Shown here piece after piece: positions 41,265 to 51,425 of a stretch of 64,000 nt of DNA (position 1 is its first letter; every line of letters begins with the position of its first letter). The notes under the pieces are model-generated. The model was not told the origin of the DNA, did no database searches, and saw only the letters and a program-made list of their open reading frames with translations. The translations under genes and the position numbers were made by a program. This stretch comes from Forficula auricularia (lineage: Eukaryota; Arthropoda; Insecta; Dermaptera; Forficulidae): NCBI GenBank assembly GCA_024734495.1, contig JALMQS010000405.1:62001-126000 (forward strand). Reading direction: 5' to 3'.

Positions 41265-42728
41265 AGTACCTGGAGGCACCGAGCGATGCTCGGTAACTTC
41301 TTCCTTCAGTTAAAAGCTTTATTTTAATATTATTTTTAATTTAAAATTCTGATAAAAAGGTTGATTTTTATTTGAGAGCCGCTTTCAAATTAAAAAATAC
41401 AAAAATATATAATAGTCGCCCAATGTAGCCCCCCCACCTCCACCTCCACCCCGAAACCTCCACTACCCCGGATTCCCCACCACTGCGCCCCACCTTCTGC
41501 ACCTGTTTTGATTCAACCATATGATTCATTTTTATAAATCCAGTTAATAAATAAAACCTATCAAAATGTGTTGTTTTTTCAGAAAATTGAGACCTGCTTA
41601 TGCGAAATATATTTTTTTTAAATAAATTCTTGATTATTTTTTATTCTATTAAATAAATAAAGTTCTTTATAAAAACAATTATAAAACGTTTATTAATAAC
41701 ATTTCTAACGTTTAGGGAGAACAAAATATGTTAAAACCCACAATCACAATACTTCTTCAAGGCCTTTTAGAACAATGAAACAAACAACCCAGTGTCTGCC
41801 TGAGTATAAAAGGAAAAGGGAAACCTTTTTTAAAACCCTAAGAATGGGATTTGTCTACCTGAGAATAATTAATTTGATTACGAAAAAACTCATCAAAAAC
41901 AATTTTGTCGAAGATGAGACCGTGACAGATCGAATTGTCAGTCCAAAAACCCCCTAACCCATGAATTTCATCAAAATCGGTAAAGCCGTTTTCAAAATAA
42001 GATACAAATATATATGTGGGATCCAGCCAAGCCAACTTGCCCTGGTCCTACACACCATGACACCGCCCTGATTCCAGCCACCTCGCGCCTCCGTCAATCT
42101 GAGCAGCAGCCTGGCAGATTTTACCAGGCAACGCACCGTCAAGATTTGTAAGTTTTACACGCACTCTTCAAGCGAAGAGTTCACTCCCCATTCCAACCCC
42201 CCCTCAGCTGCACGAGTTCATTCCCCTATTGCTGCTCCCCCACCACCGCTCAACCTGCGCGCGCCACTACCGCCAGTAGCGCCACCGTGGAAGTCCGTGG
42301 ACTTGAGAGCGGCGACGACCAAGCTGCTCCCGGATTGGCCATATTAACAGATGCGCCGATTGGCTGTTCCAAGAACCTATCGTCAGCAGCCCTAGATGTC
42401 AACTCAACGCCTATAAAGATCGTCTCCCAAGTTGAAGACAGGCAGTTACTATTAACCATCCGACAAGAACGATCACCAAGTATATGTTTACCGAAGATTT
42501 AACCAGCAAGTTTCAAGAAGTATTTTTCTACTCAAGATACACGAACATCTCCAGTTTTATTTCTATTATAAAGCATTTGTTATATTATTATTATTTAAAA
42601 AGCATTAATAAACCAATATTATTGAAAATACTTGAGTCTTTCTTCACCTGGTTTAAGCCACCAAGAATAATCCCTACATATATACAAACAAATAAATATA
42701 CAATTTTTCGTTTAATAAGAAGAGTAGA
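41265..42728 (-). mobile_element. HLE-1 copy interrupted by a solo LTR
   Basis: 3' end hairpin ACCGAGCGATGCTCGGT (41278-41294) and C-rich tract at 41428-41510 on the plus strand. 5' end at 42728 inside the coding exon 42712-43182. The body is split by the solo LTR at 42015-42678. Confidence 0.65.
42015..42678 (+). mobile_element. Solo LTR
   Basis: A 664-bp sequence starting TGTGGGATCCAGCC and ending AATCCCTACA, flanked by TATA (42011-42014, 42679-42682). A TATA-like TATAAAGA (about 42412) and AATAAA (42607) fit an LTR. Left behind by LTR-LTR recombination; the orientation is assumed from these signals. It is unrelated in sequence to the LTRs at 1967 and 4973. Confidence 0.75.
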
Positions 42729-43182
42729 TATGTTCATAAGAAAGGTCCTCACTTAATCCTGGTTCTTCTTTTATTATTACACTCTCTATTTCCTCTTGTA
42801 TATATAAACATTCCCGATCAATTAACGTTACTTCTGGAGATTGTTTTTTTATAATTGTCTGTGTATTTTCATTACAAAGCCCCTCACTTAATCCTGGCTT
42901 TTGTTTTTTGATTTCCTCTTGACGTGCCTGTATAAGTAAAATTTCCTCATTAATTAATCTCTCTATTTTCTCTTCCCATCGTATTCCATTATAATATAGC
43001 ATTCTAAATTGATCTAGCCTTTGTTTTTGCTTCATTTTCGCTCGTAGCTGCGCCGCATATTCTGCTTGTCGACGACGTCGTGCTTCCAATTGTTCCGGTG
43101 TTAGAGCAGCTCTATAAGCCGCCATACGCTTCGCATTTTTAGTTTTCCGCGAGATGTCGGCCTTGTGTTTATACTTTGGCAT
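42712..43182 (-). CDS. REYR/STPR-like protein with SUMO-type motifs, C-terminus remade by a transposon
   Basis: 156 codons from ATG 43182. An acceptor (TTATTTTTAG, exon edge 43211) lies just upstream, so a 5' intron is likely. It opens MPKYKHKAD, then RMAAYRAALTPEQLEARRRR and QAEYAAQLRAKMKQKQR, an arginine-rich STPR-like part, then a helical WEEKIERLINEE segment like the post-BESS part of copy A. The C-terminal half has KKQSPEVTL and VIIKEEPGLSEDLSYEH, as in copies A and A'. The last residues (IYSSY) and the stop come from the 5' end of HLE-1, inserted at 42728. Probably a nuclear, DNA-associated protein by similarity of layout. Confidence 0.6.
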   Translation of the reverse strand: MPKYKHKADISRKTKNAKRMAAYRAALTPEQLEARRRRQAEYAAQLRAKMKQKQRLDQFRMLYYNGIRWEEKIERLINEEILLIQARQEEIKKQKPGLSEGLCNENTQTIIKKQSPEVTLIDRECLYIQEEIESVIIKEEPGLSEDLSYEHIYSSY

Positions 43183-43254
43183 GTTTAACAAGTGTCTTTT
43201 TTGATGGAAAACTAAAAATAAAATAATAAATGAACATAATATAAATAAATACAA

Positions 43255-43735
43255 ATCCGGGTGAGTTTTTTATTATGAGACAGACAGTCTTATAACTCAA
43301 AAACAGTGCATTATATGGAAAAAGTTTCAAATAAAAGTTTATTTATATCAAGGGGGAAACTAAACTACGCTATTTTTTTGTCGACCTAGAACAAGCTTTC
43401 AAGGGTATTTCTAGGTCAAGTTTTGTTTTTTAACTGGAAACTTATGTTTCTGTACATATTCTGAATCTACAAAAAAAAAACTGAACAACTTTTATTATAA
43501 CTATTTTTTTATACGACATCAAATAATAAAAAATATTAAATCAATTATATTTCAAAAATAAAGATTATAATAATTATTTTTAACAATCATTCAACTTAAT
43601 TATCAAATAATAATGATTAAATAAATAATTCAATAATGATTAAATAATTAATTATTAAATAAATAATTCAATAATAATTAATAATTTTGCGACACTGTTC
43701 TGAGATATTCCAGAGTGTAACGCAACTCTTCTGGT
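43255..43735 (+). repeat. rpt-L copy, uninterrupted
   Basis: CCGGGTGAGTTTTTTAT to the TTCTGAGATATTCCAGAGTG block. It supplies the empty site for the HLE-1 insertion at 9457-10706. Confidence 0.65.
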
Positions 43736-43738
43736 GAA

Positions 43739-44155
43739 TTCCAATTCCAATTTCGTTATTTTGTTAGAAAATCATAAGATGGTGTCATCTATTGAATCCG
43801 ATGGAATGGAATATTTTTCTAATAATTATATGTCAGAAGGGTTGTTTTTCACCTGCCAGATGGCCCCAATTGCTGTTACTGGCACTCGGGTTCGATTCCC
43901 GAGGGGGTGAAAAACAACCCTTCTGACATATAATTATTAGAAAAATATTCCATTCCATCGGATTCAATAGATGACACCGAGGGGTGAACCGCGACCTAAA
44001 ATCGTGTACACCTACTTCCACTTTCATTTCCAAGTAGAAGACAATAGATTATATAATGAATTCCAAAGACGGTGTACACCTAATTCCAATCACGGATCAC
44101 CCCTCCGATGACACTATCTTATGATTTTCTAGCAAAATAACGAAATTGGAACTGT
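43739..44155. mobile_element. Palindrome with tRNA-like centre, plus nested MITE
   Basis: Inverted arms (AATTTCGTTATTTTGTTAGA, its inverse near 44145; GTTGTTTTTCACC against GGTGAAAAACAAC) surround CTCGGGTTCGATTCCCGAG, a T-arm with B box, at about 43889-43907. The right arm is split by the MITE 43978-44106. Confidence 0.7.
43978..44106. mobile_element. hAT-like MITE
   Basis: 129 bp flanked by the exact 8-bp duplication GATGACAC (43970-43977, 44107-44114). Imperfect ends CGAGGGGTGAACCGCG and GGATCACCCCTCC. Present in only one arm of the palindrome. Confidence 0.7.
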
Positions 44156-44535
44156 TTCGTTACGTCCCCTGGACCTCCGCCCCGTATCACCCCCGCGCGC
44201 ACCCCTGCTATGCCCCTGGACCCCCCCCCCACATCCAGTAAATAGATAAGAGAAAGGAAATCCGCGTATAATTTATATTGTTTTTACTCGTACACCAATT
44301 TGCCTACATTCGTTCATATTGATAAACATTATAAAAAAATAGATAGGAAAATAATAATAAAAAAATAATCGTATATAGGATCTGAAATAAAAACATAAAA
44401 TTATTAAATAAGTTTTGTTTAGAAGTTATATAGGTATAAAAAAAAGCCACTTCAACCACTTTATTTGTAAACACACCCGTTTTGTTATGAATCCACCTGT
44501 AATGTTATGATTTAGACACCTCTGTTGATTAAAAC
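44156..44535 (-). mobile_element. HLE-1-related fragment
   Basis: C-rich tract (44165-44240), then ACTCGTACACCAATTTGCC and AAGCCACTTCAACCACTTTA, as in 9670-9860 and 40420-40600. It continues at 45805 after the SINE array. Confidence 0.55.
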
Positions 44536-45804
44536 AAACAAAATTTTTTTTTTTTTTTATAAATTTTATTAAACCAATTATTTTACATGAATTAATGTAT
44601 ACATTGTATTTTAGCTTCGACTCCGGAGATTATTTCTCCACCATCGAGTGTCCTTGATCATCTTTAGTCCTTGTTTTTAGTAAGAGGAAAAAACTAATTA
44701 AAGAAAAAAAACCTCTTTTCCGATAATTATTCCAATACCATATTGCGGAAATTAATCCATCCAATTAATTTCCAATCATTCAAACAAATTTTTTTTTTTT
44801 ATAAATTTTATTAAACCAATTATTTTACATGAATTAATGTATACATTGTATTTTTGCTTCGATTCCGGAGATTACTTCTCCACCATCGAGTGTCCTTATT
44901 CATCTTTAGTCCTTGTTTTTAATAAGAGGAAAAATCTAATTAGATAAAAAAACCTCTTTTCCGATAATTATTTCAATTCCATTATTCCCCAATCAAGTCG
45001 ATTGGTTTTAATTACCTCCCTCAACCCAATCCAAACAAAAATTTTTTTTTTTTTTTATAAATTTTATTAAACCAATTATTTTACATGAATTAATGTATAC
45101 ATTGTATTTTTTGCTTCGATTCCGGAGATTACTTCTCCACCATCGAGTGTCCTTATTCATCTTTAGTCCTTGTTTTTAATAAGAGAAAAAATCTAATTAG
45201 ATAAAAAAAACCTCTTTTCCGATAATTATTTCAATTCCATTATTCCCCAATCAAGTCGATTGGTTTTAATTACCTCTCCCTCTCAATCCCAATCCAAATC
45301 TAATATAATTTTTTTTTTTATAAATTTTATTAAACCAATTATTTTACATTAATTAATGTATACATTGTATTTTTGCTTCGATTCCGGAGATTACTTCTCC
45401 ACCATCGAGTGTCCTTATTCATCTTTAGTCCTTGTTTTTAATAAGAGGAAAAATCTAATTAGATAAAAAACCTCTTTTCCGATAATTATTTCAATTCCAT
45501 TATTCCCCAATCAAGTCGATTGGTTTTAATTACCTCCCTCAATCCAATCCATAACAATAATTTTTTTTTTTTTTATAAATTTTATTAAACCAATTATTTT
45601 ACATTAATTAATGTATACATTGTATTTTTTGCTTCGATTCCGGAGATTACTTCTCCACCATCGAGTGTCCTTTATTCATCTTTAGTCCTTGTTTTTAATA
45701 AGAGGAAAAATCTAATTAGATAAAAAAAACCTCTTTTCCGATAATTATTTCAATTCCATTATTCCCCAATCAAGTCGATTGGTTTTATCCAATCATTCTT
45801 TCAT
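44536..45804 (-). mobile_element. Tandem poly(A)-tailed SINE array (five copies)
   Basis: Five ~250-bp units in the same orientation, each with its own T run (A tail on the minus strand), TATAAATTTTATTAAACCAA, ACTTCTCCACCATCGAGTGT and CCCAATCAAGTCGATTGG. T runs start near 44546, 44793, 45043, 45309 and 45563. Same family as 36349-37020 and 49160-49420. The first unit is the most diverged. Confidence 0.8.
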
Positions 45805-46135
45805 TTTTCCAAACAAAAAATTCCTAATCTTAATATAATATATTAAAATTTGCTATAACCTATTAGTGGGTTTTAAAATTAAAAAAAAACAATTAATAAA
45901 ATGTAAACAAACTTTTTTTAATTGAGATTTTCATCTATCAATAATTACTTTAATTAAGAAAAGATCCGAAACGTCGGTTTATGAATAAAAAAGATAGTCT
46001 AAATTATGTTATTTTTTTGGACTGCCTTATCAATATCCACTCAATTTGATATATATATGTGTATGTTTATTTGCATCAAGCAGAGGACAACCTCTTTGTT
46101 TCATTATGTGATTGAACAACTCTACTATTCTCGGC
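45805..46135. mobile_element. HLE-1 remainder and Penelope-like scraps
   Basis: 45805-45965 continues HLE-1. 45970-46035 is the PLE-D end (CCGAAACGTCGGTTTATG, GGACTGCC). 46060-46110 is the PLE-C end (GCATCAAGCAGAGGACAACC). Confidence 0.5.
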
Positions 46136-46928
46136 AAAATAAAAAGTGTCATTCAATAATTTACTTACCAGAAATAGGAGATTAATGACGTGATCTGAAT
46201 AAGTCTATGTATTTTTGATTATTTATTTTTACTCGATTTATAGATAATAAATTATACATAGATAGGTTGAGTTTTTTAGAGTGGGTGACATTGTGCTCAT
46301 AGATAAAAGATACTATAGATAGTGAACTCCCACGATCTGACAGGCAATTCAAAGTTTGCAAGCTTCACCGCCAATGGCGCTAGTTTGACACATGGCACAC
46401 GCGCATTGAAATGGAGGCAGGAAATTTAAAATTATTTTTTCTTCACTAAATAATTAAAGATTAAAATAGAAATTAAGACTGAAGCCATCTAGATTAGGAA
46501 TTATTAATGAGATAATCTCATAAAAAACTCCCGATCTAGATGGCTTCAGTCTTCAGACAAAAAATCACGTGGTTCTAGGACATGTTTCGAAGCGACACTA
46601 GCGCTTGGCAGCTTGGCACGGTAAGTGAGTAACAACTTTCAATTTACTCTTAAACCTTGTGAGTTACAGGCCGATTCTCCGTTCGTTGCCCAAAGATGTC
46701 GTGGGTGGGTTTGCGCTTTTTAAATTAATATTTGAAAAAATAAAACAGAAGTGACCATTCAAACTTGTGAATTTTGTTTCATTTTTATTAATTTACCATA
46801 CAGAGAATGGTCAAGTATTGTAATCGTGCATGAAAAAAGTGGCTTTTTTTCGAAATATCTCAAAAACAACTGAAAATATTTTGATTAAAAAAATTGAGCG
46901 AAACCATGGCATTTCTCTCAGGTACCGC
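46136..46928. other. Mostly unique sequence with a small hairpin element
   Basis: 46475-46553 is a foldback with 20-bp ends (AAGACTGAAGCCATCTAGAT). 46340-46410 and 46585-46625 are GC-richer and could hold a promoter or 5' exon (GTAAGTGAG at 46621), but no ORF is supported. 46790-46925 is rpt-K. Confidence 0.4.
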
Positions 46929-47392
46929 GACATTTCAGCCCCCGACAAAACATCCTTCAGATAAAATATCCCAAGGACATATCCCTCGGCATAATATCTT
47001 CTGACAAAATATTCCCCAGTATAAGGGAGAATACAAAAGAGAAACCCCGCCAGACGATTGGCTGGTTCGGTTTTCAATGTGTGTTTGATTAGAAAAAAAA
47101 AATGGGAGCCCGAAACACACCCCACCCGGAGTAAACTTTCGGAGGTTCGGTTAATATATATGTTCGGCTCGGTTGGGTTCGTATAGCTCCTTTTCGGGCT
47201 GGTTTTTAGACGGTTCGGTTGGTGTCAGCTATACGAACCGTCTAAATGCCAGCCCGAAAAGGAGCTATACGAACCCAACCGAGCCGAACTGAATATATAT
47301 TAACCGAACCGGAGTCGATTTGCATTACTCATAAGATTCACGCGGGGAAGGGTTATTTTGTCGGGGGATATTTTGTCGGGGGCTGAAATGTC
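46929..47392. mobile_element. MITE with 22-bp ends and internal palindrome
   Basis: Perfect terminal repeats GACATTTCAGCCCCCGACAA (46929, inverted at 47392). The interior contains a second palindrome (about 47143-47325; TTCGGCTCGGTTGGGTTCGT, AAGGAGCTATACGAAC) that looks like a separate foldback insertion. Confidence 0.7.
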
Positions 47393-47519
47393 TTCTGGAT
47401 GAAACATCTTTCTTCAACAAAAAAATGCTCCATTATTATTATGCTAATACAATATAACTATCTACTATATTGACACGAGAAATAGACGACGAAACATGAT
47501 GAATTACCGTCTATATTGT

Positions 47520-48287
47520 TCAGTGACTTGATAGGTGGTGTGAAAACTCTTCTTCAGTTATTATCTCAGGTTCTTCTATTTCCATCGACTGTATTCTTTC
47601 TTGACTTGATACTGGGTAAGAAATCTCGTCCCTTATCGCTTGTTCTTGACTAAATATTGTTTCTCGACTTGATACTGGGTATGAAATCTCTAGGTCACTT
47701 ATCGCTTGTTCTTGATTAAATATTGTTTCTTGACTTGATACCGGGTGAGAAATATTGTCACTTATCGCTTGTTTTTGATTAAATAATGTTTCTTGACTTG
47801 ATACTGGGTATGAAATCTCTAGGTCACTTATCGCTTGTTCTTGATTAAATATTGTTTCTTGACTTGATACCGGACAAGAAATTTCGTCACTTATCGCTTG
47901 TTCTTGATTAAATATTGTTTCTTGACTTGATACCGGGTGTGAAATCTCTTCATCCTTTATCACTAGTTCATCTTTTGCTATTGTAAGTATTGTTCCTTGA
48001 CCTGATGATACTGGTTGGAAAACCTCTTCGTCACTCCACCTGGGTTCTTGTTTCACTATTATTGTCTCTACTTCTTGTTGAGGAGATTCTTGTGCAAGAA
48101 TTATTATCTTCTTGATTTTCTCTTGACATTGTACTGCATTATAATACGGCAGCTGTCTTAATTGAAATGCAATATCTTTGGCAAATATATCAAATTCATC
48201 CTCCATATAATCCGTAATTTGTTGTACTCTAGTGGACGGAGAATTTATTGAAGAATCCTTTGAATTTGACACTCTAACAGGTTGACG
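47520..48287 (-). CDS. Terminal exon, BESS-like protein with 21-22-residue tandem repeats (copy B)
   Basis: Begins after an acceptor (TTTTTATTTTTAG) in phase 0 with RQPVRVSNSKD and ends at a stop at 47520; 255 codons. The segment DEFDIFAKDIAFQLRQLP and CQEKIKKI is the BESS-like motif, as in copies A and A'. IIVKQEP follows, a SUMO-consensus-like site. The rest is six tandem units of the type ISYPVSSQETIFNQEQAISD, alternating 21 and 22 residues, acidic and serine/glutamine-rich, absent from the paralogues. The exons at 53143-53373 and 56874-56962 lie upstream on the same strand with compatible phases. A nuclear regulatory role is inferred from the BESS-like part. The first internal Met may be used if transcription starts nearby. 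Confidence 0.7.
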   Translation of the reverse strand, partial: RQPVRVSNSKDSSINSPSTRVQQITDYMEDEFDIFAKDIAFQLRQLPYYNAVQCQEKIKKIIILAQESPQQEVETIIVKQEPRWSDEEVFQPVSSGQGTILTIAKDELVIKDEEISHPVSSQETIFNQEQAISDEISCPVSSQETIFNQEQAISDLEISYPVSSQETLFNQKQAISDNISHPVSSQETIFNQEQAISDLEISYPVSSRETIFSQEQAIRDEISYPVSSQERIQSMEIEEPEIITEEEFSHHLSSH

Positions 48288-48379
48288 CTAAAAATAAAAA
48301 AATGAAATTAATATTTTATCATTTATAGAGCGATTATTGTCGAATTACTTATTCAATATTAGATTAATGTATGGGGATT

Positions 48380-48452
48380 GGATGGGAGACGGATTGTTGC
48401 ATCAAACCAGTCTTAGAACTGTATACTCAATGATGATGATGATGTATGGGGA
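48380..48452 (+). mobile_element. RTE-like LINE 3' tail
   Basis: GGAGACGGATTGTTGCATCA, CAGTCTTAGAACTGTATACT and ATG repeats. It is the inverse of the tail at 14495-14550. Confidence 0.65.
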
Positions 48453-48859
48453 TTCGAATTTGAATCCTGAACGAATGTTAACAAAGGAAATAAATGGGTT
48501 AATAAATTTGTTTTAACAATTAATATTTAATAACAACTTGAAGATTATATATATATAACAAAACTTTTCCAAATACAAACAATAACTGAACAATAACTTG
48601 ACTAAATAATTAACAATTATTTGACCACTTTCATCTATGAACTTAAAACTCACTTCTTTGTCCCAGAAACATGGCATTTTATCTTTTTCGAATTTCAGAG
48701 GTGCCAACACACAGATTGGCTCATTCAAAAACCCCTACACCAAACTCATGGCGCGAATTTGAAGCCATTCTACCAGACAATTATGGTTGTACTTAGATTT
48801 ATATAAATAACTATTAAAACAAAAAGGCACACCGAAGAAAATAAGTGTTTATCTTATGT
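48453..48859. other. AT-rich, no gene supported
   Basis: Short frames of 61-71 codons on both strands without recognisable domains. It probably lies in the intron between exons 53143 and 48287. Confidence 0.35.
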
Positions 48860-49420
48860 TATTATATTAAACGAGCAATTCTTGTATATATATCCAATCT
48901 CGAAAACGGCTCTAACGATTTGGATGAAATTCACGGGTTAGGGGGTTTTTGGGTTGACATTTCGATCTGTCACGGTCTCATCTTCGACTAAGTTGCTTTT
49001 AATGGGTTTTTTGTTAATTCAAATAATTATTCACAGGTGGTTGTCTCGATAAAAATGTATATTTACATTTTTATTCAATTTCCTTTTAATAATTAATTGT
49101 TTTTTTAATTTTAAATCCCACTAATCAATAATTACGAAATATTATTATAAATTAAAATTAGGCAATTTAATTAATTGATTGAGACCGATGAGGGAGAGGT
49201 TTACACCAATCGACTTGATTGGGGAATAATGGAATTGAAATAATTATCGGAAAAGAGGTTTTTTTATCTAATTAGATTTTTCCTCTTATTAAAAACAAGG
49301 ACTAAAGATGAATAAGGACACTCGATGGTGGAGAAGTAATCTCCGGAATCGAAGCAAAAATACAATGTATACATTAATTAATGTAAAATAATTGGTTTAA
49401 TAAAATTAAAAAAAAAAAAA
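48860..49420 (+). mobile_element. HLE-1 fragment carrying one SINE
   Basis: 48860-49150 matches HLE-1 (CGGCTCTAACGATTTGGATG; CACGGTCTCATCTTCGAC). 49160-49420 is one SINE unit with an A tail, flanked by TTTAATTAATT-type repeats. Confidence 0.6.
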
Positions 49421-49985
49421 AATTTAATTAATTAGATAGCTGGTTAAAAAATTGTCATTTAAATAAAAAAAATAATTAGAGGTAGAATTTAATGCTGAAT
49501 TGTTGGAAAGACTGCTGGTCAAGCAAATTGTAAAAAAGTGAAATTTTTCTGACTCCAAAGGTTTCAAAAGCTACCCGAACCAAGTAAATTAAGGAAAAAA
49601 AAAGGTGAATATATTAACTAAAAATAATGTAGAAATTAAAGTAATGAGAAGGTAAAAATAATTGAAAAATCTACTCCCGGGTTTAGAAGAAATATAAACT
49701 AAAAATTAAAATGTACATGGAACAAAAAGGGGAGAGTCAATTTTCAAACGAATAATTATTTATTGAAAAATAGGTAAAAAACATAAACAAAAAATCGAGC
49801 AATTAATGAAATTATTAACAATGATGTAGCAGATAATTAATAATTTTAATTATATTCAATTAGATTGCAATCTTTTAAACTTAAGCGTAAGGAGAATTAG
49901 ATAAATATATATAAACAAATGAATGAATTAAAATAGGTGCTCGCCTGTGCGTGATTCTTAAAACTAACAATAAATGGAGCTGTTT
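49421..49985. other. AT-rich, no gene seen
   Basis: No repeat or coding region recognised. Confidence 0.4.
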
Positions 49986-50509
49986 CAAAATATAATAAAA
50001 CTAGTGCCCTGGCGGGCGGCGTCTCGGTCCAAAAATTTTATTCCTCTTAAAAAACCACACTCCAAATGTATACCTGTAAACTCCCGAAAATACATAGTCT
50101 CTTTAAAAGTTTCGCCTCATTTTCGTCCTGACACAGCTACAGAAATGAGGCTTTAGATATGAATCTGGAAGTATTTTTTTCTTCTATAATCTACGCATTG
50201 TGATATTTTTTGTGTGGAAATAGATTTATTTAAATAAGTGGAATCGTGTGAGGAGGAGAATTATATTATATCATTATTTTAAAATTTGGGATCGATAATC
50301 GATATAAGGCTCCAAATATTTAAAAGAGATCAGGTGTTGTTTGTATGACAGGCTGCTCCCTCCAGTATTGCCATGAGAAACTCATATGGGCATGCGTGTC
50401 TTAAGTCGTTTAATTTTGTAAAAATCAAAAAATAAGAATAACAAAATTTAGATTTTTAAAAAATTATAAAAAAGTGGCAAATTATTAAAAAATAAACAAA
50501 TAATATCTG

Positions 50510-50833
50510 GTTTATAGTTTGAAATGCAAAGATTGCGAAGCAATATATGTGGGAAAGACCGAGAGAAATCTGAAAATTCGACTAAATGAACACATAAGAG
50601 ATTATAAAAATAAAAAGTACGAAAATTCTTTTGCAGAACATTTAAATTCAAACAATCACTCCTTCCCAGAAGGTATTAGATTAATAAAAGGAGAAAGGAA
50701 CCCAAAATTGATTAGCGCAATCGAATCTTTAGAAATTTTGAAGTCATTCAATAGAAATTCAGAACTCTGTTTAAACAATCAAATTGAATTATCCAATAGT
50801 AATCTACTTAAGATGTTTGCTAACAAAAGATAA
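50510..50833 (+). CDS. Penelope GIY-YIG endonuclease domain (partial)
   Basis: An open frame starting inside the element: VYSLKCKDCEAIYVGKTERN, LKIRLNEHIRDYKNK, FAEHLNSNNHSF, and a C-terminal tail to a stop at 50833. VYSL..C..C...YVGKT...R..EH is the GIY-YIG nuclease signature found at the C-terminus of Penelope-like reverse transcriptases. The domain nicks target DNA during insertion. The reverse transcriptase part is missing through 5' truncation, so no active protein is expected. Confidence 0.85.
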   Translation, partial: VYSLKCKDCEAIYVGKTERNLKIRLNEHIRDYKNKKYENSFAEHLNSNNHSFPEGIRLIKGERNPKLISAIESLEILKSFNRNSELCLNNQIELSNSNLLKMFANKR

Positions 50834-51017
50834 AAGAAAAAAAAGAGAAAAAATTCCTCCTTTCTAAGGAGAAAGGAGAAAGGGAAACATATGGTTATAT
50901 TTGAGTGTGAGCCCGGGGAGAGTGTCTTTGTTAGTTTCTAGCATTCCAGTGACGAAGGAACACCAAGTTTTCAATATCCATATGATATTGACTCCATGAA
51001 AAACATTTATAATTGAA

Positions 51018-51061
51018 GAAAGACTGATGATGAAGACCAAGTCTTCGAAACTATAGTCTCA
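51018..51061 (+). ncRNA. Hammerhead-like ribozyme motif (PLE-C)
   Basis: AGA-CTGATGA (51023-51029), stem GAAGAC/GTCTTC, GAAACTATAGTC then TC. It lies 190 bp downstream of the GIY-YIG stop codon. Confidence 0.65.
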
Positions 51062-51425
51062 AACAAATAAATAATATATATATACAGATATATCATCTTG
51101 ATATATATGTGTATATGTTTGTTTGCATCAAGCAGAGGACAACCTCTTTGTTTCTCTTTGTGAAATAATATCTGATTGATTTCTTTTGCTGTGCGCAAAG
51201 AAAAGTGAATTGAATATTTAATTTTTGAGTGGTGAAGGGGAAGGGGGTAATAATAATCAATATATTTAATGTTTCTTAATTTAAAATCAATTGGAGTCTT
51301 TCATTTCGAAATTTGAGTCCAAATTAAGATTATATTTCAAATTTGCTGCAAATATACCGATGGCGCTCTCTCTCGGCAGCATTACGTCAGCGTTGCGGCA
51401 AATTAATCTAGACAAATATATATAA

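Larger units (their letters stand above)
50510..51162 (+). mobile_element. 5'-truncated Penelope-like element (PLE-C)
   Basis: Flanked by the 12-bp duplication AAATAATATCTG (50498-50509, 51163-51174). Contains the GIY-YIG coding end, a 3' region with a hammerhead-like motif, and GCATCAAGCAGAGGACAACC. Confidence 0.85.
49995..51425. mobile_element. HLE-3 element interrupted by a Penelope-like element
   Basis: GTGCCCTGGCGGGCGGCGTC at 50003 to AAATTAATCTAGAC near 51415. The inverted relative at 57383-57905 is continuous across the PLE site, apart from small differences. Hairpin-like GC-rich ends suggest a Helitron-like element. The type is not certain. Confidence 0.5.

Noticed and set aside
43889..43907. 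Possible tRNA gene at the B-box sequence
   Set aside because: Only the T-arm is convincing. The acceptor and D arms do not form a cloverleaf, and it sits at the centre of a palindromic repeat.
44536..45804. CRISPR-like array
   Set aside because: Units are ~250 bp with poly(A) tails and no unique spacers. They are SINEs in a eukaryotic genome.
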